Origin: Zygnema circumcarinatum | Taxonomy: Eukaryota > Streptophyta > Zygnematophyceae > Zygnematales > Zygnemataceae | Assembly: GCA_037447605.1 (NCBI GenBank) | Contig: CM074804.1 | Coordinates: forward strand, 6,166,162 to 6,230,161 | DNA length: 64,000 nt | Direction: 5' to 3' | Shown: one piece after another, positions 44,569-55,600 of the stretch | How the letters are laid out: every line of letters starts with the position of its first letter | How positions within the stretch are numbered: the first letter of the stretch is position 1 | Made by a program: the position numbers and the translations under genes | Notes under the pieces: generated by a model | What the model was told of the DNA's origin: nothing | The model's input: only the letters and a program-made list of their open reading frames with translations | Database searches by the model: none

Positions 44569-47500
44569 ATGGCGAGCGCGGGGTCTCTTCGTCTGCACTC
44601 GAATTTCACGGGAGTCCCCTGCAGCACTTCGCAAGTCTGTGGCGCAAGTCGCCATGGGGCCGACAGTGTCCCGGCCTTGAGAAAACTCTTCTCTGTGCGG
44701 GCAGCTCTGGCGGTGGATGCGGGAAAGCTTTCCAAAATCATGGAGTGGGGGAATGGAAAACGCCTGCAGGTCGGATTGTCTCTGATCCTTCCAAGATTAA
44801 ATTCAGAAGAGTCAAAAGCAAATTCTGGTGGTTTGATAAGTTACGGAGAAGATTTTTCTGGGCGGTCGGGTGCTTGGAACGTGCATAAAGCTGAAGCCAC
44901 GTTGTGATTTCAGTGGTTTTCGAAGCATCTTGTTGTTTAAACTAGGTGAAAACAAATTCATGGTTGCTTTGCATGCTCACGGTTAACTTACTTTCATTTT
45001 TTAGGGCTTGCAAGCATGTAGCAGTGTCAAAACGGACGCACTACGAAATGAGTCCGCCTTTTTAGTCCTCATGGAAGGAATTTCCTCCCGAGTTATTTTA
45101 CATACATAGTTTGAAATTTTCTTTCAGTAGAGGAAAAAAGGTGAATTATCTTGTTTGATTAGTGATCTTTTTATGCCCTTTCCTTTTGTGGGACAGGCAC
45201 GTCTATTTTACTTAATTTCAATGTCCAGCGAGCACAATACACTAGCAGTCTCTAGCATTTACGTGGGCACTTCATTCGCATTGTTTTCGTCTTCCTGTCC
45301 TCCGGACGCGATTGCACCTCTGAGAAGTCTTCCATTGCGATGTTTGGTTGCTTTAGAAGAGTCGGGCATTTTGGAATACGCGCAACTGCATATGAAAGCT
45401 AGTAACCACGTGGCTAAACCAGTCGCGAAGCGTGACTAACCACATACAATAAAGTTTGTTGGACAAGTTTGTAAGTGATTGGTGGGGCATTTTTTTTCTA
45501 TCAGATAGAGACGGCTTAAAGGAATGAGCTTTAGCATTCCGAGTACAGTGCTCCCATATTGTGCTTTTGAGGATATAAAATGTCTATCCTTTCCGACAAC
45601 TGATCTTCGGTTCACTTTCCCAATCTCTCTTGTCATTCGAAGATGTCACTGAATTACTATCTACTGTTTAAATGCTACATTTGTTGACCGTGTTTTTTAA
45701 TTCACAGATGATGTTAATTCCATTTCGTGTTTTTGTGTCAACAGTGACAGTATGTAGGCTGCCGCATTCAGAGTTTGTGAATCAGTTTTTCTTGAAACGC
45801 TGTCTCGTTTTTACGGATGCTGGCTCTGATACTTTAACCTTGGCTGCGCTACAGACCCAGGTTCTTCCAATTGCACGGGACACCACCACCATTCGCTCGT
45901 TGGATTGGGACCGGGACCGTTTTGACATGTATGTCTATGCCTACTAAACAAATAAGTTTTGCAATCTGCAATTTAACCTTATTTTGATTGAAGCAGGTTG
46001 TGCACATCATTTGACAAAGCTACTTTTGCCGGTTGCTTCCGCCATTACGGCCTGTTTTACAAACTTGTTGAGTGTTGCAAAGGCTTTAAGATCAAGAAAG
46101 CTCTATTGGTTACCCCGTCACAAATGATACATCCCGTCCATTGAAGCGATGGGTTTGGATGGCATTCACTAGATGTAATGCCTACATCAAGGAAGTCTCT
46201 AATTTGGGCAATTTATCGTTGCTTTTGAAACTCCTCAATCGCCTTAACTCTAAAGCTCTTCAACTTGAACATACCTTTTGCAATCCAGGACTCGGAATTG
46301 GCGTTGAGTCTACTTGTCTCAAGAGCAATCACATGCTTCTTCAAGGATTTTTTTTTTTTTTTGCCTTTCGAAGTGCTCCGTTTCTTTTTCTTTCATGCCA
46401 CCATTTCTGCTTCTAAGTCGCATTCTGGTTTTCTGGATGCAGTGAGTTCGGCTTGCAAAATGGAACAACTTACAATTCTTTCATTATTCAGGGGGAGAAG
46501 ACAGCAATCATTGATGTATCACATGAGAAGTTTCAATCCCTCTACTTGGCAGCCCTCAAGAAGCAAATTGACCCAGCGTCGATTGACTACATCATTGCTA
46601 ATCATACCGAGCCAGATCACAGTGGCCTAATTCCGGATTTGGTCAATCTGGCGCCAAATGCCACAGTGCTGGGGTCGAGAGTGTGTATTCAGTTCTTAAA
46701 AAATTTGATCCTGCAGCCCTTCAAGAGCAAGGAAGTCAAGGTATGCTTCCTGGGCGGGCTATAAAGGAGTGAGGAGAATGGAATCACAATGGTCTACTGA
46801 AACGGGACGGGTCCAGTCTTGTAGCACAGCTGGGAGGATTTTATGGACTTATTGTGGAATCTTGGCCAAGAGAATTTGTACTTTACATCTTTCCTTCCGG
46901 TGTTATGGAGACTCCCTGATTTGCGTTTGATATGAATCCCAGTGTGAATGTGGGCCTGGGTGAACAGGGTGGTGAGGTCGTAGACTTGGGCAACGGTCAC
47001 GAGCTCGAATTTGTTATGGCGCCAAACCTTCACTGGCCGGACACTATGTTCACACTTGACCGTGGAACAGGTATCATGTACACATGCGATGCATTTGGAA
47101 TGCACTACTGCACAGAAGCGGTGAGTTTTTCATTTTTTTTGCGGAGTAGCGCTTTTGGGGACAGCAAGCATTCGAAACATTGTATGATGCTATTTCCTTT
47201 TCAATCTAATCGATTTTTCTAGAGTAGTTACATGCTAGTGGCTGTGTCCTTTTAGCAAAACAATCCACCTATTTTAACTGGAAGCTGCGATTGTATTGGG
47301 GGCAGGTTTTTGACGAGGATTTCCTGACCCTCGAACCTCATTTTCGCTTTTATTATGATTGCTTGATGCGTCCCAATGCCCGCTCTGTACTCACGGCCCT
47401 CCGTAAAATCTCGTCGTGGGAGTATGGAGCTATTGCCACCGGCCATGGCCCCCTTCTGCAATACAACGTGACGGAGTTTCTCGGAAAGTATGAGTCGTGG

Positions 47501-50500
47501 TCAAAGGCAGCTTTGGAGAAGCAGACAGCAAGCGTGTTACTGTTGTACGTCTCTGATTATGGATACAGCGACAGGCTGTCACAGGTACGTTGGCCTCGTA
47601 AAATTATCGATGTGCAGCAAGTGGCTTCATTCAGGGATTCATCCGGGAATTGGATTCATGCTGCACACTGAGAGTTTTTGCAAGTGATTTGAAATGGATT
47701 CGTTTTCATGAGGAGTAGTACAGGAATGAAAACAGAAGGTACATTTGCTCTTTCAAGTGTGTACGTGGGCAGTCTATGAAAGAAGACGACGACTGGGGAG
47801 GGCCGCTTTCTGACAGTGTCTTTTTGAAATTGTTGCACATGAAATGGAAAAATTGCAAGTCGACGTGTTTAGAGCTGAAGGTCTTAAATTTCTGAAAGCG
47901 ATTCCCTCCCTCATGAGAATTTTTCAGTTACAGAATCCCTTCCTTTCTGTCGTGCTACAAAATCGCTTCTGTAAATGAGTGAATCATCGTCTTCTTCTTG
48001 CAACCTTTAGTGCTTCTGAGGTCACCACGTGGCTTTTATGTTTAATTCTTTACTTGGAGCACGGTGACCATTCAGGCCATCGCGCGTGGCATCACGAAGA
48101 CCACTGCTGGTGTGGAGATGGTCGACCTCAACACGGCGGAAACACAAGAGCTTGTGGAGGCCGTCGGCCGTAATGCGGCAGTCGTGGTCATGGCGCCGCC
48201 CACTTCCGGACCCGCCAGCAAAGCGGCATCTACTCTTCTTTCATCATTAAAGGCAAAACAGGTACATTATGAGGGAGCTGCGTGTGAATTGCAAGGATAA
48301 CTGTTCGCAGCTTTGTTGGAGGATTGACAAAACGACTTCAGGGGATTGCCTTCTAACACTGCAGAGGAGTGTAGGGGATGGAGTACAAAATTCTCTGTAT
48401 AGGCTTTGGACTGCATAACAGATGCTTGTGATATATGGGCCAAGGTAATCGACAGATCTTGCGTTGGTCGAAATCAGCACTTAGTGTCTGATAACCCTTC
48501 GTCGCCGCCAGATTATAGCTCACAACTTTTTTCTCGTTAATGTGGCACAGGCTGTTGTCGTTGCTGAGTCTTATGGTGGAGATGATGAGCCTGTAGACAC
48601 CCTTTTGGCACGCTATATGGACCTTGGAATCAAATCACCTATTTTACCTCTGCGTGTGAAGGAAGCCCCGTCAGAAGCCACGTGAGTAACCGTCAATACT
48701 AGATCTCGCAGCCCTGCATTGTACTGTTAACATTCTATGTTGGGTACTGGTGGCTTGATGTGCAGGACACTAGCTCATTTTCCTTTATTCTGCTCCCAAT
48801 CTTCAGTTAAATGATCTTGAATGATTTTGACTAGGGCTTTATCAAAGAGTCAAGCAGGTCTTCTCCATCGCCTATTTTTTTTCAGCCCAAAATGTCATGC
48901 TTATTTGTCTGTCAGTGGCGGCTGTTTTTGTTAAGTAATACATTGAAGTCCTTCACTCACCAAGAGTAAAACGCCACGCACACAAAAAGCGGACATGGAT
49001 GTGAAAAAAAAAATTTGTTATTTTTCTGTTTACCTACTGCACTTACGGTTTACACATAGAATTGCGTTCGACATTCAGGTATCAAGAGTTTGAGGAGGCT
49101 GGCACGGATCTTGGCCAGCTTCTGACTCAAAAGAAGGCGATGGAGGCCCGTCGAAGCAGCATGCCTGCCAACATCGCAAAAGCCATTGCCCGGGTCTCGG
49201 GAGGCCTGTACATCGTAACGGCCACCAAGGGTTCATCTCGCGGAGCTATGGTTGCCTCATGGGTTTCGCAGGTATGCTGGCTTGTCTGCATTCCAAGAAG
49301 TCACCATCGTACTCTCCTTTCACCGGAAGGTTAAAGCGGGAAATGGTTTCAAAATGAGTTCGTCGGCAGGGGTCAGCTAGCTCACGATGTATTGTGTTCA
49401 AATTGCACCGACAGCAAATTGGTCAGACACATTGCAAGGCTGTTTGCTCCGACGTCACTTCCGATATACTCACAATGAAAATGTATACTTTTGCCAGTTT
49501 GTATGCCATTGCCAGTACGCATAGTAGCAAATAGCTAAATGCGTGGATCTGCAAAGGGTATTCCGGTTGGTAGAAATCACTAGGTCCGTCCTCGTCCGTT
49601 TTGCCTCAGTAATGGACTTCTGTTGAGTGCGACCAGTTCCTCATTGCTCGCACCTGCGCATTGAACTCGAAGGTGGGATTGTTGCTCTTTACGTCGAGTA
49701 TGACCTCATCAAAGAGGAAATGACACTCTTCTTATTGAGTTGCGGGTGGTTGATTTGGTGCTTTGGAGGTGTGCAGGCCAGCTTCAAGCCGTTAGGAATC
49801 ACCATCGCTGTTGCGAAGGATAGGGCTATTGAGTCCTTGATGCAGGTGAGTGAAGGGCCTTCTGAAATCAGGAGCGAAGAAATGCTACATTTCAGTTAGT
49901 AACGTGACCATTAAGCGTAGGCTGCAGAGTCTTGATGTAGGCTCAGCAAATTGATGGCCAATGATTGTCACTCTTTTTTATTACCTTGCAGGTAGGAGAT
50001 ACTTTTGTCCTGAACTGTTTGGAGGAAGGCAACTTTGCACCTCTGATGAAACATTTCTTGAAGCGATTTCCTCCAGGAGGTGAGTATTTGATCATACCTG
50101 AATGGCAGCTGTTTCAAGCTATGTGGGCTGCAATGGGCCTAAGAAGGGTGGAGAGGACAAACTGTACTATCTCAAGGTTGTGACTGGAGAAAAGCGGGAG
50201 CAATACTCTTTCTATGTGACAGTGGGACGAGGATTTATCCAAGCATGGAAGTTCATGGACAGTTGGGAACCCGAGAAATGTTCTGAACATTTTCATGCTG
50301 TTATTGGACTCGTGCTGGAATGTTCTTCTGTCAATAAAGCACCTGGTCCTTTAATCATAGGTCATGCAGGTTTTGTCCGTCTCTGAATGCCTGCCTGCTT
50401 TTTCACGAAGACAGGAGACATTTAGCACAATGCAAGCTCATAGAAGACATGTTGTACTACTCTGTTGCATGCACAAGGTCAGTTCGTAATGCGGTCGGTC

Positions 50501-50787
50501 TCCATGTGGCCAGTCACGGCTGGCCAGTTAGTTCTCCTCTAACTCGCCGCGCTGTGCGCTTGCTTGCTTGCTCGGCAGCGGACCGCTTTGAAGGGGTGCA
50601 GTGGGCGCCTGCGCTGAATGGTTCGCCTATTCTGACGGAATCCTTGGCGTTCATGGAGTGCAAAGTGGTGAGCCGCATGGAGACAAATGACCATTGGATC
50701 ACCTATGCGGAGGTGACAGATGGAAACGTGTCAAAGGCAGAAGGCAGGACAGCCGCTCACCACCGCAAGATTGGTGATTACTATTGA
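44569..50787 (+). CDS. FLVB: Plastid class-C flavodiiron protein FLVB (Flv3-like)
   Basis: Eleven phase-consistent exons: 44569-44769, 45855-45928, 46443-46740, 46968-47120, 47306-47584, 48076-48261, 48551-48681, 49079-49271, 49777-49845, 49992-50079, 50579-50787; 626 residues. Class-C flavodiirons (FLVA/FLVB pairs) pass electrons from photosystem I to oxygen, a safety valve under fluctuating light. Residues 1-67 are a Ser/Arg/Ala-rich, acid-poor plastid transit peptide. The metallo-beta-lactamase-like domain starts SLDWDRDRFD and keeps all six di-iron ligands: His146, Glu148, Asp150 (NHTEPDHSG), His213 (NLHWPD), Asp232 (YTCDAFGMH) and His289 (ATGHGP). A flavodoxin domain (about 305-440) and a C-terminal flavin-reductase domain (GLYIVTATKG) follow. 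In cyanobacteria the canonical ligand set is typical of the Flv3/Flv4 side, which is why I call FLVB and not FLVA. Confidence 0.95.
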
Positions 50788-51804
50788 ACGAGCCGAGCAG
50801 GGTGGGGGCTGTACAGAGAGAGGCTGATGTTGAGGTGGCTGTGCGTGCGGTGGTGGGAGGGAGCTGCCTTCTGTCGTGGGCTCAGCGGGGGCCGTTTGTG
50901 AGAGTAGTGTCAGTTACATTTTGGGCGACTTTTCGAGGGTTCGCAGCGGGTTCTGGAGCTGGCGTTTCGCTATGTTTGTGTGTGCTTGTGTAGTGTGTGT
51001 CTACAGCCGGAGGAAGCTGTCTATGAATATAATCGATCTGAGGAACGAGAGGACTGGCAGTCCTCAAACATATTGTGGAATTATTATATTATTGGCTTTG
51101 AAATGTAGATTTGTGATTACTATATTTCATCAGAATGAGCTTGCGGATACTGCCTGGAGGTGGGGCTCTGTCGTGTGGAAATGTTGTGGCACCTGCGCGA
51201 GTCGTTGTCACCAAAGCATGCATCAGTCAGTCAGTCTGCGCGAGGGCACGACGACCCCATTCTCAACGTTACTGTGCTGTGCCCCTGTCCGCACTGGCAG
51301 GCAGGCAGGCAGCAGCGTTCCGTACGGTCAGCGCCGTGACAGCGAGTCCGCGGGCCGCACAGGTGTAGCGTAACGGAGCTGCGTTCGACGGATCCGCGCC
51401 CGTTCAGTTGTACTTGACATGTTCATATTCAGTGTCACGGACCGGCCTGATCCAGGAATTGCCGACGGAAAATGCGAGACGGCGGCGCCATTTGTTGGCG
51501 GCCCACGGGACAGCACACCATCCAGCTAGGCGCACTCGGAAGCGCCGCAAGATGCCGCCGATTGTCATCAGTTGACCTATCCGAAGGCTCCACGCAGTCA
51601 GTCAGGCCACTCAGTGGGCAGTTGGCCAATCAGGGACTGTCACTACTAAGGCTCAAGATCTATTGTCAGTGTTAGGTAGATGGGATGTCAGTGATGCTTG
51701 TTTGTCTTTTAGTGCTGGGCTTAGTATTTGTATTTGCTGTGTGGTTTGTTGTCTTGTTCTTCTCTTCTTCCTCTTCAGTTCCAGCAACAGATGCTAAGTG
51801 TGAG

Positions 51805-51855
51805 AGAGAGAGAGAGTTCCATGCCATAGATAGAGAGAGAGAGAGAGAGAGAAAG
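51805..51855. repeat. (GA)n microsatellite
   Basis: Two runs of gaga units separated by ttccatgccatagata. Confidence 0.9.
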
Positions 51856-52385
51856 AGTCTTCTTGCTGATAGCATTTAGACGTCCCATTCAGCCCAGCTA
51901 GACAAAGATTTCAGTGAGAAGATCCTTTCATTGTAATGACTATCCCCAGCCAACCGCTGGCTGGGGTGACTTTCCAAAATACAACCTTTATCTAAATGGA
52001 GTCCTGTTTTCCCTTTGCGGTCATTATGCCAAGCTACTATCCTATTCTATCCTGCCTTGCATCCCTCCCAATGACCAATGATAACTAGAAGCCTAGCTAA
52101 GAGACTAGCCGAGGAGAGGACAGGGGAAGAGAGCCCCCAAGGAAGGGCTCTTTGCGCATCGAGTCCAGCCGCCGGTGGGAACATCTTCAGGATCCCTACG
52201 TCTTCCGCTGCGCGTACCTCTGAGTCTCCCGGATCCTGGCTCTATGCTGCAGGCAGACCCACAGAACCAACCCAACCCTTCATCAGTTTCAGCACGGACG
52301 CGCGAGTGGCCGTACAGCACCTGCAACTAGCTCAGCAGTCTCCTTTTAACCCCACTTATCTTTGTGCTACACAGGCCTGGCGGTG

Positions 52386-52583
52386 GACCGTACGATTCGT
52401 ACGGAGAACGGCGGGCCGAAGCTGCCATGCGGCAGCCGAGGCGGGCGGGCCCGCCTCCCGCGGGGTGTCCGTACAGTCAGTCAACCGCGCGTCGGCGAGC
52501 GTGGGCGAGTCTTTCGCGGAAAGTTTGGGCGGCGTTGACCGCGACCTGCGCTGCACGTCGAATTCGTACGAACACGTACGGAC
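52386..52583. promoter_or_regulatory. GTAC motif cluster upstream of the aspartic protease
   Basis: Five sites (accgtacgattcgtacgga, tccgtacag, tcgtacgaa, acgtacggac), 110-310 bp upstream of the ATG. The spacing matches that seen before TBL, the glycosyltransferase and MYB. Confidence 0.5.
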
Positions 52584-52644
52584 GGTGTGTGCGCTGCAGT
52601 CGAAGTGGCGCGACGAGGTTTTCATTTGCGGTTGTGTCCTTCGG

Positions 52645-52690
52645 GAGGGAGGGAGGCAGGCAGGGAGGCAGGGAGGCAGGCAGGGAGGCC
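52645..52690. repeat. GGGAGGCA purine repeat in the protease leader
   Basis: ggga, ggca and gcag steps end five bases before the ATG at 52695. Same composition as the arrays at 16757 and (opposite strand) 21297. Confidence 0.85.
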
Positions 52691-52694
52691 CTCC

Positions 52695-55600
52695 ATGTCG
52701 CCGCACAGACAGCTGCTGCTGCAGCAGCTGCTGCTGCTGCTGCTGCTGCCGGCCCTTCTCGCGGCTTCGACATGGCGCGCTGTTTCGGCCGCCCGAGAGA
52801 GTGGCACAGTAAGTGCGCCTGCCGCGCGCCCCCAGCATGCATCAACGAAAACGGTGCTCCTGAAACTGAAGCTTCTGCAATCACGTGCAAGTTTGCTTCG
52901 TTGCTGATAACTTAGAACTGATTTTTTCTTTTGTTTTTGAAAGCTCTTTATTTTTGCCGAGGTAAATGCTGACGATAACTAAGGTCCTGTTGTTTAGCAC
53001 TCCAGGAATTGGTTGCTGGTCTGCGTGCCTGAATCGGCAAAAGGAGCGCTTTTTATTAATGTAGTGGCTGCTATAGAACCTTATAAGGAACATGAAACGG
53101 CTGAAATGCTTTGGGGCTTTTTTTCGCATGCTTCAGTTATCTCTTCTTCTATAGCATATTTTTAGCAGAGTCTATCCGCTGCTATATAGAGATTTGTTTG
53201 GCCTTGCTGCAGTAGGTCATGCTTTAGGCCCTGCTATGGTAGTCTTCTGGTTAGTCGAGCAGACAGGACCTTTTGACGAAGTGTGCGTTCAACGGTTTGA
53301 ACCGCATGTATACTCCGTGCAAGGCTCTTTCGCAAGCTTCGAAGGAGCCTGGTGATCCCTCTAATGTTCCTTTCCGGTCATACCTCACTGGGGGAAGTTG
53401 AGAATGCTTAGGTAGCTAATCGCGACTATTCGACTGCTCTCCCTTCGCTTGCTTGAAAGCGAGTGCAGAAAAAATCACTACATCACATAGAGTTCTTCTG
53501 AGACTTATTATCTTGTTGTTAGTGTAGGATGGGAACCAGCTGCGAGGACAAGTCGGAAGTGGCACTGGGAACATGAGGGAGGCTCCGGCATGGCTTCAGC
53601 AGGAGGCCCCAGGACTTTACTTCCCTATCGCACACCGTTCGCGTGTCGAGCCCGTAAGCTGGGAACCGCCTCTTGACATTTTTAGATAAAACTAAAAACA
53701 TGCAATGTCCGGTTAAGAAAGTTCAAAAAGTAATGGATTAAATGCGGACGATGTAAGTGAGTATGCAACGTGAAGATTTTGGAGAAGGCCATCATCGCGC
53801 AATCATGCAATTAATGGAATTTATGGTGTGAGTAATGCTTCGTTTTTCTATGAAATAGCGAAACATGTGATGATCAGACGCCTTTACAAGAGGTATGTTG
53901 GATAGGAAAGCCTAAGGCTTTGCTGGTGGGCTTTCCATCAATCTGGCAATTTGGCATCAACCTGTAAGTAGGAGGTGCAGTGTTAGATTTTGTCTGGATG
54001 AAGCATCCTTGTGTCGCATGCATAGCATAGGAGAGAGAGGGACAAGTAGACCACTTGTCAGCCTTGAAAGCAAGCTTTTTCAAGAACCTGGAACTTCAAT
54101 TCTTTTAAACCTTTCCTGTGCTGCAGGATTTTCCAATTTTTCGTGCTTCCAGAGGGAGGCACTTAGCTGAGTCACAAGTCTCATGGAAGTTGACCAAGTT
54201 AGAGAATCCTCTGTAAGTGTTTATCATCAATTTTGATTTATCGTCCAATCCACGCGGGGGATAGATAGAGAAGGCAGAACGAAGTGTTGGTTGGGCTAAT
54301 TTATCCGCTTACAGAATCTCATCTATGGTCCTTGCTGCCACGTTTTACTGTGAAATGAGGTAACTTCGTGCCAACGTTGGCTTCATGTATTTACAAACTT
54401 GTTTCAGAAGGAGTTCGGTTTGCGAAGTTAAGGAACTGAAAGCTACAGATTTTGCTGCATTCAACAGTTCAAGAGTGTAAAAAAAAATGAAAAAATAAAT
54501 AAAGAAGAATAAATAAACAAACAAATACTGAACGCCATTTTTGCCTTTCACGAGAGCAAGCAACATGAGAGCGTTGAAGTTGAAACTATTTTTCAAAGCA
54601 AAGTTCCAAATGGAGAAGGAAAGAACCCGGCTGCTTATCCTAGGTCTGATCAGTGAAAGCAAACTTGCAGGTCTTACTACACCACAATATCACTTGGGAC
54701 AGGAGGTCAAGTTTTCAACGTCCTGGTGGATACTGGGAGCAGCCTCCTGTGGGTCCAGTGCAACTGCCTTAGCTGCAACAATGACACAGACTCCACACTG
54801 GTAAGCCTCTTTTCAATGATGATATCTACCTTGGAAAGTGTGTGACGGCTACAACATCCAGTCAACCAGAGTCAGCAGCATCCACCATGCAAAAGGAAAA
54901 TGCAACAAGAGATTTCTCTAGACTTTTTGACGGCCGTTATGGTGGTATGGGGAGTAAGGAAGGATGTTGGACAAATTAGTCTCGCATGACACCATTCGTG
55001 TTGGTCTTGCTTCTTGCAGCCTCAAAATCCAGCCTACAATTCAAGTCTCTCTTCAACGGAAAATGTCCTTACATGCGCTGGAAGGGACTGTCAAACTCTA
55101 GCTCGATATTATTCTAATTCGTTTGGTTGCGATATACCTGTCCCAATTCCAGAGTACAACTTCGCAGGAGTGTCGAATTATTGCGAGTATGTAATACAAT
55201 ATCTGGACACGAGCTACACTTGGGGGAATGTCTTTACAGACAGTGTGACTGTGACTTTGACCAACGGCTCCGTCGTCATGCCGAAAGTCATGTTTGGGTA
55301 AAGCCTTAACAGAAGCCTTCTCAGTGTCTTAGGTGTTGATGATGCGGCAATGTAGGCAACAATGTAGGCGAGACTATTGTGGATGATCACTTGAAAAAGA
55401 TAGCAAAGCATTGATTTGATTCTCTAATTCAAACAACTGGCTGTGCCTGACTGTCAGGTAAGAGTGACAATGAATTTGAAGTAGTTGTGGTGGCTTGCTC
55501 CGTCCTGTTTGTAAGAGAAAATTTATGGGCAAGCGTAAAATTTGCAGGTTATGCTTTGCTAGTCACTCTCATTCTTCACCCTTAGGAAGCATGGGGATAC

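Larger units (their letters stand above)
50788..52694. other. Intergenic region between FLVB and the aspartic protease
   Basis: Includes the FLVB 3' untranslated region, a (GA)n microsatellite (51805-51855), a GTAC site at 51319-51326 and the protease promoter. The ORFs near 52080-52690 are GC-rich frames without domains. Confidence 0.5.
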
